Shown here piece after piece: positions 17,624-26,298 of a stretch of DNA of 64,000 bases. Both the position numbers and the translations under genes were made by a program. The notes beneath the pieces were generated by a model. The model was not told the DNA's origin. It worked only from the letters and a program-made list of their open reading frames with translations, and searched no databases. Location: positions 1,178,001-1,242,000 of the forward strand of contig NZ_CP039143.1 of the NCBI RefSeq assembly GCF_013343215.1. The letters are read 5' to 3'. The stretch comes from Acinetobacter sp. 10FS3-1. Lineage in GTDB: Bacteria; Pseudomonadota; Gammaproteobacteria; Pseudomonadales; Moraxellaceae. How positions within the stretch are numbered: the stretch's first letter is position 1; each line of letters opens with the position of its first letter.

Positions 17624-17647
17624 TATTTAATTCGATAAAGAAAAAAC

Positions 17648-17678
17648 ATGGGTTGGCGTTATCGTCAGCCCATTTTTA
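17648..17678 (+). terminator. Terminator of the small unknown gene
   Basis: ATGGGTTGGCG-TTAT-CGTCAGCCCAT forms an 11-bp stem allowing two wobble pairs, followed by TTTTTAT. Confidence 0.7.
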
Positions 17679-17703
17679 TATATGTTTTAAAATATTCAGA
17701 CAA

Positions 17704-17727
17704 TAAAAAGCCCCATGGTTAGGGGCT
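17704..17727 (-). terminator. Hairpin downstream of the Lrp-family gene
   Basis: AGCCCC and GGGGCT pair around a 7-base loop; on the minus strand it is followed by TTTTT. It lies about 105 bases beyond the regulator's stop codon. Confidence 0.65.
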
Positions 17728-17831
17728 AGTCGTATAACTCACGTTATACTCATATAAGGCTCATCTCATACTGAGCGTATTAAAACATAAATAGATCCGC
17801 TTGTGTGAGATAACTGATCCTTCTTTTCAGA

Positions 17832-18317
17832 TTATTCAATCATCAACAAATCCGTATTATTGGCCAGCTTTAAAGGACGCAGGGCAAAAATCGAACGGGT
17901 GTGACGAATTCCCTTCATGGAATATAGGTTTTTACGCAAAAAACGTTCGTAGTGTTCAGAGTTTTTCACTGCGACTTTGACCAGATAATCATAATCACCC
18001 GTGACCAGATGAGCTTCCACCACTTCAGGCATATTGGCCAAGGCTTCACTGAACTCATTTAAAATTTCATCATCATGACGTTCAAGCGTGATTTCAATAA
18101 AGAACAGCTCATTAATCCCTAAGGCTTTGGCATTAATATTGGCAGTATAACCCTCAATAATATTATTATTTTCCAGGCGTTTTAAACGCGTCCAGCAAGG
18201 AGATGTGGACAGGCTTACTTTCTCCGCCAGTTCGGTCACACTTAGGCGACCATCCTTGCGAAGTTCTCGGAGAATTTTGCGATCAATGCGATCCAATATG
18301 TAGTCATTATCAGTCAT
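17832..18317 (-). CDS. Lrp/AsnC-family transcriptional regulator
   Basis: 161 residues when started at ATG 18317 (MTDNDYILDRIDRKILREL), the normal family start; an upstream ATG would add 31 residues that do not fit. The N-terminal helix-turn-helix (GRLSVTELAEKVSLSTSPCWTRLKRLE) and the C-terminal RAM ligand domain (VVEAHLVTGDYDYLVKVAV) are both standard for leucine-responsive regulators that bind amino acids and act as octamers. SPCWTR is shared with Lrp itself. No metabolic gene adjoins it, so targets are unknown; it may be a global or a BCAA-related regulator (brnQ lies 3 kb away). Confidence 0.9.
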   Translation of the reverse strand: MTDNDYILDRIDRKILRELRKDGRLSVTELAEKVSLSTSPCWTRLKRLENNNIIEGYTANINAKALGINELFFIEITLERHDDEILNEFSEALANMPEVVEAHLVTGDYDYLVKVAVKNSEHYERFLRKNLYSMKGIRHTRSIFALRPLKLANNTDLLMIE

Positions 18318-18699
18318 GTTGAAAGAAAGCAAATTAAAACATAGAAATAAGTTATACCATTGATAACCAGGAAGTGAACATACATTGTGTATATCAGTGT
18401 GCGCTTGCACTAAAAGTAGTCAAGCTTAAAAAAGATCATACCAAAAAATTGAAAAATACCACTTTGCATTGAGGTTTAGTGACAGCAATGGTAAATGCAG
18501 CTTTTATCTTATTTAACAAATCGGATGTCATGGTTAATCTTGAAGTGATTCTCTCAAGCAGTGCTTGCCTAAAATAGCAGGATATAAAAAAGAGGGTCTA
18601 CTTTAAAGTTTTGGCTTTGTAGTAGACCATTCGAACAGTTTAAAGTCGAGCTTCTATTAAAGGGCCGAGGCTTACTTGAATTGTTGAGCTAAAAATAGC
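18318..18699. other. 382-bp intergenic stretch with two inverted repeats
   Basis: No gene is seen. It holds CAAGCA-G-TGCTTG at 18555-18567 and, 28 bases further, GGTCTACT (18595-18602) pairing with AGTAGACC (18621-18628) across an 18-base loop. The first 100 bases should contain the promoter of the Lrp-type gene on the minus strand. The repeats lie beyond the stop of the hydrolase gene and could end its transcript. Confidence 0.45.
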
Positions 18700-19566
18700 C
18701 TAAGCTGCAATTTCTTTTTCAATAATAGGCCATAAGTTTTCATGTGAAGATTTGAACATTGACATATGCCCAATCGCCTTGTGTCCTAGAGTGGAAGGAT
18801 TCAACTCAATGGCTTTTGTTGCAGCATTTGGATACAGGCGTAACAGGTCTTTTACATTGGCTTCGGTAGCAATTTCATCATCTGTAGACCAGATGGCCGT
18901 AATAGAACACTGAATCTGTGCATGATAATCCTGCTGTCGGGTCACGGTTTTACCAATGGCATTGATTACATAACCTGGCTTGCTGCAAAATTGTGCCCAT
19001 TCACGTGCTACATCTTTGGGCAGGTTTTCTCCCATCCCAATGGCACGGGTGGGTCCATAGCCAAGAGTGAAGCGTGATAAGGGAAAAATCACATCAAACA
19101 TGAGAGGTGCCAGTAATTTGGTTCGCCCTTTTAAGCCTTTGATATGGCCTGTGGAGCCAGAAATGGCAATTACCTTAGCCACTTTTGCATGGTTTGGCAC
19201 AAGGCCGAGTAGCTGTCCACCTGCACTATGACCCAGCAAGATGAGCCGTTCAGCCTTAGTTTTATCTAAAAGAGCATCAATTGCCGCAGGAATATCCTGC
19301 TGTCCCCATTGCACGATGCTGGCTGTCGACTGTTTTAAAGGTCCATATAAAGATTGACCAATTCCCCGAAAGTCAAAGACCAAGACGGCATAGCCTTGTG
19401 CCTGTAGCCAGCAGCTAAAACGATGATAAAACTGTTTGGTAATTCCCGTCGCTGGACAGATTAAAATGGGATAGGGTTGTTGTTTGGATGCAGATGCTTC
19501 ATAAAAACATGCGCTTAATTGGTAGCCATCTTGGCAGTTTAGGGTCAATGTTTCAAATTTAGACAT
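18700..19566 (-). CDS. Alpha/beta hydrolase (serine aminopeptidase-like)
   Basis: 288 residues of an alpha/beta hydrolase. It has the oxyanion segment ICPATGITKQFYHRF, the conserved FDFRGIGQS, the nucleophile elbow GHSAGG with Ser114, an acid in IWSTDDEIA and a His in GHMSMF near the C-terminus. This arrangement is like the COG4757 'predicted alpha/beta hydrolase' group, whose substrates are unknown. No signal peptide. It is transcribed divergently from the membrane protein gene at 19682 and is probably monocistronic. Confidence 0.82.
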   Translation of the reverse strand: MSKFETLTLNCQDGYQLSACFYEASASKQQPYPILICPATGITKQFYHRFSCWLQAQGYAVLVFDFRGIGQSLYGPLKQSTASIVQWGQQDIPAAIDALLDKTKAERLILLGHSAGGQLLGLVPNHAKVAKVIAISGSTGHIKGLKGRTKLLAPLMFDVIFPLSRFTLGYGPTRAIGMGENLPKDVAREWAQFCSKPGYVINAIGKTVTRQQDYHAQIQCSITAIWSTDDEIATEANVKDLLRLYPNAATKAIELNPSTLGHKAIGHMSMFKSSHENLWPIIEKEIAA

Positions 19567-19681
19567 AAGCTACACTATATTTTTAAATCAGAATGATTAA
19601 TTTAATGTACACCAGTTCTAAAAAGAAACTCGTTCAAATAATGACTAAAAAGTCAGTAGGATGACGACAGGGAATAAAACT

Positions 19682-20140
19682 ATGGAAGTAGCAGCACTTG
19701 ATCTGGCAGTCAAAATTGCCATCATTTTTAGTGGAATTTTCTTATGGGTGGGCATGCTGACCGGCGTGTGGAAATATTGGCAGATCCGGAACTCTGCACA
19801 ATCTCGGGCGCATTATTATGTCGATATTGCACATCGCAGTAGTTTGCTCTATGCACCTGCATCCTTGATTTTGGCGGTACTCGCTCATGTATCGGCATTT
19901 TCCGCAGCGCTTAACTTGATCTGTGTCATCGTGAATATAGTCTTTTTCAGCTTTTCAATCGGGGCTTATATTCTGCACGGCTATTTGAGAGATACCACGA
20001 ATCAGTTTAAGACACCACATCAATTGGGCAGGTGGAATTTCCCTGGTATTTTGATGACAGTCGCGATGCTAGGATTAATTATTGCAGAAGTGGGAGGGAC
20101 AGGAGTTTTGCTGTATGGTGCAGTTTTAGGGTTATTTTAG
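19682..20140 (+). CDS. Four-helix membrane protein of unknown function
   Basis: About 152 residues with four hydrophobic segments, near residues 10-30, 55-80, 82-102 and 120-145 (from MEVAALDLAV). A central polar motif HYYVDIAHRSSLLYAPA links the first two helices. The fold recalls small DUF2231-like inner-membrane proteins, but no family is securely recognised. I start at ATG 19682 because CAGGGA lies nine bases upstream; the ATG at 19661 has no spacing for its AGG. Function unknown; the neighbouring hydrolase is divergent. Confidence 0.68.
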   Translation: MEVAALDLAVKIAIIFSGIFLWVGMLTGVWKYWQIRNSAQSRAHYYVDIAHRSSLLYAPASLILAVLAHVSAFSAALNLICVIVNIVFFSFSIGAYILHGYLRDTTNQFKTPHQLGRWNFPGILMTVAMLGLIIAEVGGTGVLLYGAVLGLF

Positions 20141-20225
20141 GTTCTGTCTTGTATTATTTTTTTCTGTCCAGATGGATGAGGGGGCAGCTCATCCATCTGG
20201 GGCAATCTAAAAATTGAGGAAGTGA

Positions 20226-20441
20226 TTAGCGGTATTTCTGGTCAACGAGGGCCCAGAGGAAAAAGACCATCGAGACAATCATCGCATAACCGAAATATTC
20301 AAGTTTTAAATTGCCTTGAATTAAACAATGAACAAATAAAGTCAGCATGAGCGCGATGCTAGTGCTTAAAAAGGTCACCAAGTCGGTATTGGTTTTAAGA
20401 GCATCAATGAAGACTTGCTTGTTGAAATGTACTGATAACAT
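20226..20441 (-). CDS. Small two-helix membrane protein of unknown function
   Basis: 71 residues. A short polar N-terminus (MLSVHFNKQVFIDALKTNTD) is followed by two hydrophobic segments, about 22-40 and 48-66, and ends DQKYR. No family is recognised. The frame is open further upstream, but the ATG at 20441 has AGGAG eight bases away, whereas the preceding ATG at 20447 is too close, so I take the second. It converges with the four-helix membrane protein gene. Likely a small inner-membrane protein. Confidence 0.55.
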   Translation of the reverse strand: MLSVHFNKQVFIDALKTNTDLVTFLSTSIALMLTLFVHCLIQGNLKLEYFGYAMIVSMVFFLWALVDQKYR

Positions 20442-21038
20442 CTCCATTTCTCCTATAGTTATTGGTCTTATTAAATGACTAAAATAGAGTAACTTAGTCA
20501 GAATTGAATATACAGTTGTACTGTTTAATTTCAGCTTTTGCAACTGTTCCAGAAAGCTTTCACAGTGAAAAAGCTTGACTTTAGTCAAGTATCTTTATAA
20601 ACAATTGATTTAAAATGAATTATAGTTGCATGCCAAAGGCCAGAACGGTCAATTGCAAAAGTTTGCAACTTTTTAGATTCATCTTAGGTGAAAGAGAAAA
20701 ATTTTACGCTTAAATGATGGAGAAATAATCAATTTTGTGTAAGTGTTTGTATAAGTAGGAGGTGATTTTGGTTTAAGTCAAAAACCTTAAGTATTTAAAA
20801 CGCATAAATATATTTTTATTTGAGCCAGATTATAAATCTTATTGTGCCAAGCTATCCAGTAAAAAAAATCGTTTTTTGCTATTTTTATATCAATTTTTGA
20901 CTTATTTGCGCTAACAGGGCTTTGCAGGGTGTAAACAATAAATGTCCGTTTGGGTAAAACCTGACAATTATTGATCACGCTAAAAAACGGATTTTGGGTA
21001 AAAATTCGCTTTTTTATGACCTCAACATGCTAGAAAGA
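20442..21038. other. About 600-bp AT-rich stretch, no convincing gene
   Basis: The part nearest 20441 should be the promoter of the small membrane protein. The remainder has runs of A and T and one 63-codon minus-strand frame (20787-20978) with no ribosome site, no family likeness and rare composition; I do not call it. No clear terminator for brnQ is seen on the brnQ side. Confidence 0.45.
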
Positions 21039-22325
21039 TTAGTTTCTAATACGGTCAATCACAGCTGCAATCAGTAGAACAATCATGGAGGGGATAAACC
21101 AGGCCATATTTTGTTCAGAAAGTGGCAAGCTCTCTAAGCTAGCAGGTAAACTGAAACCGGCAACTTTTAAGCCATCAAAGATACCAAAGATCAAGGCAAC
21201 CAAGGTCACTGGAGCAATGACATGCGATGGTTTCTTAAAGAAGCCTGTCAAGAAGCTCAGCATAATAACTGTAATGGCGGGTGGATAGATCGCACTTAAT
21301 ACCGGGACTGAAACTGCAATCAGTTTGGTTAAACCGAGGTTAGATATCAGCAGCGAAAAACCAATCAGGATCAGGACAAGAACTTTATACGGAATTTTGG
21401 TCAGGCTGGAGAAGTACTCTGCACAGGCACAGGTCAGGCCGATTGCAGTCACCATACAGGCAATAAAAATCATGCCGGACAGGAAGTACGCGCCCATGTC
21501 ACCAAAGGCATATTGCACATATGCATGCAGAATAACCGCCCCATTGGCCGCATTTGGAGCAACTTCATGACTACCCAGACCCAGTTTAAACAGGCTCAGA
21601 TAAACCAGGGTTAAACCGATCCCCGAAATAATCGCAGCATTCACTGCATATTTGGTAATCAGCTTCTTGTCCGTTACGCCACGCGATGTAATTGCTTTTA
21701 CAATCACAATACCGAAAACCAGAGCACCCAAGGTGTCCATGGTCAGATAACCATTCACAATCCCTTCAGAAACCGGGCTGTCAATATAGCTGTTGATCGG
21801 TGCAGGTGGTGCCTGGGCCGGAATCATGACAGCGGCCACTCCTAAGATAATCAGGGAGATAATCTTAAGCGGAGAGAGAAAATAGCCGACAGTATCCAGA
21901 ATCTTGTTCGGATACAGAGAAACGAGCATCACGACAGCAAAATAAATACTGCTATAAATTAGCAGGCTACTGGATTCATTGCCGAAATAGGAAGAAAATC
22001 CGATTTCATAAGAAACGGTGGCGGTACGCGGAGTTGCAAATAAAGGACCGACGGCCAGATAACAGATCACAGTCAGCAAAATACTGGCCGCTTTGCCCAA
22101 AGGCGAGCTTAAAATCTGGATAGAACCTTCAACACGAGATAATGCAACAATGGTGATAACTGGTAAGCCGACAGCAGTAATCAGAAAACCGAAAGCAGCT
22201 AACCATACGTGTTCACCGGCCTGTTGCGCCACAATCGGTGGAAAGATAATGTTACCTGCACCAATAAATAGTGCAAAGGTCATAAAACCCAAGGCAACAA
22301 TATCCCGAGTACGGAGACTTGTCAT
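21039..22325 (-). CDS. brnQ: Branched-chain amino acid:cation symporter BrnQ
   Basis: About 428 residues with twelve hydrophobic segments. The protein matches BrnQ along its length: TRDIVALGFMTFALFIGAGN at the start, AVGPLFATPRTATVSYE, VNGYLTMDTLGALVFGIVIV and VSNLGL/SVPVLSAIYPP later. BrnQ imports leucine, isoleucine and valine with Na+ (or H+). The initiator is ATG 22325, equal to the E. coli start; the longer reading to 22427 adds 34 residues with no family match. No obvious ribosome site precedes it. Monocistronic; divergent from map. Confidence 0.94.
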   Translation of the reverse strand: MTSLRTRDIVALGFMTFALFIGAGNIIFPPIVAQQAGEHVWLAAFGFLITAVGLPVITIVALSRVEGSIQILSSPLGKAASILLTVICYLAVGPLFATPRTATVSYEIGFSSYFGNESSSLLIYSSIYFAVVMLVSLYPNKILDTVGYFLSPLKIISLIILGVAAVMIPAQAPPAPINSYIDSPVSEGIVNGYLTMDTLGALVFGIVIVKAITSRGVTDKKLITKYAVNAAIISGIGLTLVYLSLFKLGLGSHEVAPNAANGAVILHAYVQYAFGDMGAYFLSGMIFIACMVTAIGLTCACAEYFSSLTKIPYKVLVLILIGFSLLISNLGLTKLIAVSVPVLSAIYPPAITVIMLSFLTGFFKKPSHVIAPVTLVALIFGIFDGLKVAGFSLPASLESLPLSEQNMAWFIPSMIVLLIAAVIDRIRN

Positions 22326-22671
22326 AAAGGGAGAGTAGTAAAAGGAAAAATAGATTTTAGAATATCTGTACGGGTTTTTGGAGTTTATTTTAGCTGGAAA
22401 GGCGCTGATTGTATTGCTCTTGCTCATTAAATTAACAAATATTCTAAATTTGGTGGAAATATATTATTGATATTTTTAAAGAAAAATAAAATCTATATTT
22501 TTCTGACAAATTATTCAGAATTTACAATAAATTGAAAACTTTATTGTTTGTATAAATAGTCAGCATTAAAAAATTGTTTTGCCTAGCGTTAAATACCTGT
22601 CTAGCCCAAGAACCTCGGCATTCTCAGCTAAAAAGGACTATAATTGAGTGATTCAGATTGAGGATAAATTG
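22326..22671. other. 346-bp divergent promoter region of brnQ and map
   Basis: Both adjacent genes read outward from this AT-rich stretch. No gene or clear palindrome was seen; it should hold both promoters. Confidence 0.45.
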
Positions 22672-23466
22672 ATGCGAGCGCCAGCCATTAGTCTTAAAAC
22701 CGAGCAGGATATTGAAAAACTGCGCATATCCGGGCGCTTGGCCGCGCAGGTTCTGGCGATGATTGGAGCGCACGTGAAAGCAGGGGTGACCACTGAATAT
22801 CTGGATGATCTGTGCCATGATTTTATTGTCAATACTTTGAAAGTGACACCTGCCAATATTGGCTATTATGGCTATACCAAAACCACCTGTATTTCTCCCA
22901 ATGAAGTGGTGTGTCATGGTATTCCTTCTGCCAAAACCATCTTGCAAGACGGCGATATTATTAATATTGATGTCGCTATTATTAAAGATGGTTATTTTGG
23001 TGATACCAGCCGTATGTATTATGTCGGTACGCCATCAGCTGAAGCGAAGCGTCTGGTTAATACGACTTATGAGGCGATGGTGGCCGGTATTCATGCCGTG
23101 AAACCGGGGGCAACACTGGGCGATATTGGCTATGCCATTCAGACTGTGGCAACACGGGAGGGGTATAGCATCGTCAGAGAATATTGTGGTCATGGAATTG
23201 GCAAGGTGTATCATGAACAGCCGAATATTCTCCATTATGGACAACCGGGGCAGGGCATTAAGCTGGTGCCGGGTATGGTCTTTACGATTGAGCCGATGGT
23301 GAATATGGGCAAAGCACGAGTCAAAGAACTTAAAGATGGCTGGACGGTAGTCACCGCAGACAAATCCTGGTCTGCGCAATGGGAACATATGGTTGCTGTG
23401 ACTGAAACAGGCTTTGAACTGTTATCGCCATGGCCTGAAGGCACTGGGGAATATCCGGAAATTTAA
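22672..23466 (+). CDS. map: Methionine aminopeptidase, type I
   Basis: About 264 residues. Map removes the initiator methionine from nascent proteins. The five metal ligands can be placed: Asp in INIDVAIIKDGYFGDTSR (two), His in GHGIGKVYHEQPNI, Glu in FTIEPMV and Glu in WSAQWEHMVAVTE. The substrate His is in VVCHGIP. I start at ATG 22672, eight bases after GAGG, rather than the GTG at 22648. It has a few extra C-terminal residues compared with E. coli Map. This is not the rpsB-linked position, so it may be a second copy; that cannot be judged here. Confidence 0.93.
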   Translation: MRAPAISLKTEQDIEKLRISGRLAAQVLAMIGAHVKAGVTTEYLDDLCHDFIVNTLKVTPANIGYYGYTKTTCISPNEVVCHGIPSAKTILQDGDIINIDVAIIKDGYFGDTSRMYYVGTPSAEAKRLVNTTYEAMVAGIHAVKPGATLGDIGYAIQTVATREGYSIVREYCGHGIGKVYHEQPNILHYGQPGQGIKLVPGMVFTIEPMVNMGKARVKELKDGWTVVTADKSWSAQWEHMVAVTETGFELLSPWPEGTGEYPEI

Positions 23467-23504
23467 ATTCTGCTATAGCCAATGAAAATACAGTAACCCA
23501 TTAC

Positions 23505-23533
23505 ACCGGCTCACATAACTTACATTAGCCGGT
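23505..23533. repeat. Inverted repeat after map
   Basis: ACCGGCT and AGCCGGT separated by 15 bases, 40 bases after the map stop. No T-run, so not a normal terminator by itself. Confidence 0.35.
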
Positions 23534-23659
23534 ATTCTGTGGACGAAAGCCTACAAAAGACTACAGCAAGAAGTGGTTTCGAGCTTTGACAGAGCTTATA
23601 TTCATCTTGTTTAGCCTAGATGTTTCCTCTTTTCACTCAAGTGCTGTCCTGTAGTTTCC

Positions 23660-23691
23660 AGCTCATTTTCTAATGAAAATGAGCTTTTTTT
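23660..23691 (+). terminator. Strong intrinsic terminator downstream of map
   Basis: AGCTCATTTTC-TAAT-GAAAATGAGCT, an 11-bp perfect stem followed by seven T. It lies about 195 bases past the map stop, leaving an unusually long 3' region, which contains TTGACA at 23586-23591. Confidence 0.85.
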
Positions 23692-23730
23692 ATGTGAGCG
23701 AAAATTCTTTCAAAGTCTTTTATCTCAACT

Positions 23731-24627
23731 TTAATCCTGTTGTAGCTGCTCTACCAGATAGTCAATAAATACCCGCACCGCAGGCAACAGGCCGCGACGT
23801 GATGGATAAACAACATGGGAAATCCCATGGGCTGCTTTCCATTCAGGTAAGATCTGTACCAACTCACCGCGTTGTAGATGGTGTTCGACGACGTGATCCG
23901 GCAATAAGGCCACGCCACATCCCGAGGCGGCCAGCTGGGTCAACATGTTTAGGTCTGAACCGCATACGGTTGGGCTAACCTGGATTTTCTTTTGCTGCTG
24001 TCCATTTTGCAAGACCAGAAATTGCTCACTATGTTCTTCAACCATACTGAGAATTTTGTGGTCGGCCAGTTGCTCAGGGCTTTTAAGATCACCGAATTGA
24101 TTTAGATAGCCCTGACTTGCAAACAGATGCTGCTCCAGTTTGGCAAGCTGGCGAATCACCAGGTTTGGATCATCATTCAGACTGGATCGAACCCTTAAGG
24201 CCAGATCAAATCCTTCATTGATAATATCGACACGACGATTGGTCACCAGCATCTGAATCTTGATTTCTGGATATTTTTTGAGAAAGTCTGGAAGGATTTT
24301 GGCCATTTCATTTTGAGCCATTGAAACTGGCAGACTGACTTTAATTACGCCACGTGGTTCGGTACTTAAATGATCCACCAGATCATGTGCAGCCTGTGCG
24401 GCATTTAGCATGACCTGGGCATGCCGGTAGATATTCATGCCGATGTCGGTCACGGCAAAATGGCGTGAACTGCGTTGAATCAGACGGACGCCCAAACGTT
24501 CTTCCAGATTATAAACGCGTCGACTTAGTTTGGACTTGGGAATATTCGTAGCACGTTCAGCAGCACTGAAGCCGCCATATTCGACCACTTGGGCAAAGCA
24601 ATAAAAGTCATCCAGATCCGTCAGCAT
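23731..24627 (-). CDS. LysR-family transcriptional regulator
   Basis: About 298 residues from ATG 24627 (MLTDLDDFYCFAQVVE); ATGs at 24642 and 24681 are also in frame. The helix-turn-helix (FSAAERATNIPKSKLSRRVYNLEERLGVRLIQR) and the substrate-binding domain (RGVIKVSLPVS, then AASGCGVALLPDHVV) are standard for the CrgA-like branch of LysR regulators. Targets are unknown: downstream is map (convergent) and upstream is a 0.9-kb decayed stretch. It might have regulated a gene that has since been lost from that stretch. Confidence 0.88.
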   Translation of the reverse strand: MLTDLDDFYCFAQVVEYGGFSAAERATNIPKSKLSRRVYNLEERLGVRLIQRSSRHFAVTDIGMNIYRHAQVMLNAAQAAHDLVDHLSTEPRGVIKVSLPVSMAQNEMAKILPDFLKKYPEIKIQMLVTNRRVDIINEGFDLALRVRSSLNDDPNLVIRQLAKLEQHLFASQGYLNQFGDLKSPEQLADHKILSMVEEHSEQFLVLQNGQQQKKIQVSPTVCGSDLNMLTQLAASGCGVALLPDHVVEHHLQRGELVQILPEWKAAHGISHVVYPSRRGLLPAVRVFIDYLVEQLQQD

Positions 24628-24681
24628 TTTCTTTGATTCCATATATGCAACAATATGCTGATTAAAGTCTGATTGTTGCAT

Positions 24682-25584
24682 AGTGTCAATTGCAGCTGAT
24701 TAAAAAAATTTGGACAAGGCAATTATTCAACATGACGCGATTCATCGTTGCTCATAGGAAAAGCCCATTCGGTATGAATAGGTTTTTTGAAAATATTAAT
24801 CCTCTTGTTCTTAAAGGGCTTTTATAGAGAGTATTGGGTTCATTTTAGAAACTATTAAATTAGCTTAATCAAAATAAACTGCTAGCCCACTCCAACTGGG
24901 TCACTCTAAGGAGGCCAAGTCTAGTTGTATTGCAGGTGACCAATTACCCTTTGGATGAAGACAGAATGCCCATCTTTTCTTAATTACTGGCATTTCTTTT
25001 AATCATCCAGGTGGAATCCATATGAATGAGCTATCTCTAACTTTTTAGGAACTGGAGAACCACAGCCTGTAAAAAAGCAAGAAGTAAAACCTGAGTCTTG
25101 TCTAAATATTCCAATAGAATCTATACCAGAAACCCAATCAAATAATCTTTCATTCAGCAAAGTAGATGAGTCTGCTCCTGTACCACTTTATTGACGACAT
25201 CAGCTGCAATGACAGAGATACCTTGTATAACTGTCTTCATTGATGAAGAATTTAACCGTTCCGTATAAGCAGCTACCACTAATTTTTCATTTATCACTCT
25301 TAGATAAGTCACATGTATCATAAAAACGGGATGATACATTTATCCTTATTGATGCTTATAAATGTAGTTGGGTGTAGCAAACTATAACTAAAATTTTTTA
25401 AATAATTAATTGTTTAACATATTGTTTGCTGCATAAAAAGAGCTTGTTATCGATCCTGCATCTAAAAAATATTTATCCAAAAATGCCATAAGTTGGGTCG
25501 CAACATGGGCTAATGAGGGTAGGTTAAAAACTAAGAGACTGTTTTGATGATTATATCAATAACCAACTATGTACCGTTTGATGT
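24682..25584. other. About 900-bp stretch with decayed coding fragments
   Basis: No intact gene. It starts with a hairpin-like element near 24761-24790 followed by T6. A short plus-strand ORF broken by a one-base slip is at 25022-25194 (listed apart). A further frame open for 36 codons at 25437-25547 (VIDPASKKYLSKNAISWVATW...) looks protein-like but has no start. This has the look of a region where earlier genes have eroded. Confidence 0.5.
25022..25194 (+). pseudogene. Frameshifted small ORF
   Basis: ATG at 25022 follows AGGTGGAA and encodes MNELSLTF before a TAG. The stop comes right after a run of five T. One extra T would continue into LGTGEPQPVKKQEVKPESC..., open to TGA at 25192-25194, giving a 57-residue product. 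No family is recognised. The good ribosome site plus a coding-like frame after the T-run suggest either a true frameshift mutation, a slippage site or a homopolymer sequencing error. Confidence 0.4.
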
Positions 25585-26283
25585 TCAGGACTGCAACTGC
25601 TTCACTAAAATCGACAGGCCTTCGGTTGCTGTCTTGGCAATTTTCTGAAACTGGGCAGGAAGATGCTGTTGCTCTGCTTTGGGGTCAATATAGTAGGCGG
25701 TGCAACTGGCAGGAATGTCATGAATTAACCCGGCCACTGGGTAGACCTGTAAGCTGGTACCAATCACGATAAAAATATCTGCATCTGCGACACACAGCTG
25801 GGCATCTGTATAAGCCGGCACCGCTTCGCCAAACCAGACCACATGGGGGCGTAATGGATAACCTTGCCTGCAAAAATGCTTGTTCAGATTCAGCTCGGCG
25901 CCTTCCACGGAATAGAATTCCCGGGTATTTTCTGCGTCCGGACCAGAGCTTTTGGCCAGTCGGATGTTGCCATGTAAATGGATGACTTTGGAGCTGCCCG
26001 CACGTTCATGTAAGTCATCAATATTCTGGGTGATGACGTAGACATCATAATTTTTTTCTAAGCGGGCAATGTGCTGATGGGCAATATTGGGCTGTGCCTC
26101 CAGAATATTTTTACGCCGTGCATTATAAAAACGTTGTACCAACTCTGGATTTTTAGCCCAGGCCTCAGGGGTGGCGACCTCTTCAATGCGATATTGTTCC
26201 CAAAGCCCATCACTGTCACGAAAAGTATTAATTCCGCTTTCGGCGCTTATGCCTGCACCGGAAAAGACCACCAGTTTTTTCAT
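25585..26283 (-). CDS. cobB: Sirtuin NAD-dependent protein deacylase (CobB-like), lacking the zinc ribbon cysteines
   Basis: About 232 residues. Sirtuin motifs are clear: FSGAGISAESGI, TFRDSDGLW, the catalytic TQNIDDLHERAG and HLHG, and late IVIGTSLQVYP. The pair Tyr-Arg in FYNARRK marks the CobB/SIRT5 type that also removes succinyl groups. The zinc-binding module is atypical: between HLHG and RPHVVWFGEAVP only one cysteine (NKHFC) is present, whereas E. coli CobB has four. A similar zinc-less form is known to me from Bacteroidetes sirtuins. I start at ATG 26283, eight bases after AGGAG, not at 26289. Adjacent upstream is a hydrolase gene on the same strand, 15 bases away. Confidence 0.88.
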   Translation of the reverse strand: MKKLVVFSGAGISAESGINTFRDSDGLWEQYRIEEVATPEAWAKNPELVQRFYNARRKNILEAQPNIAHQHIARLEKNYDVYVITQNIDDLHERAGSSKVIHLHGNIRLAKSSGPDAENTREFYSVEGAELNLNKHFCRQGYPLRPHVVWFGEAVPAYTDAQLCVADADIFIVIGTSLQVYPVAGLIHDIPASCTAYYIDPKAEQQHLPAQFQKIAKTATEGLSILVKQLQS

Positions 26284-26298
26284 CGCCATTCTCCTGGG

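Noticed and set aside
20787..20978. 63-codon minus-strand ORF in the gap next to brnQ
   Set aside because: No ribosome site, no family likeness and composition of a chance frame.
25154..25339. 61-codon minus-strand ORF in the decayed region
   Set aside because: It lacks a ribosome site and overlaps the opposite-strand frame that reads more like protein.
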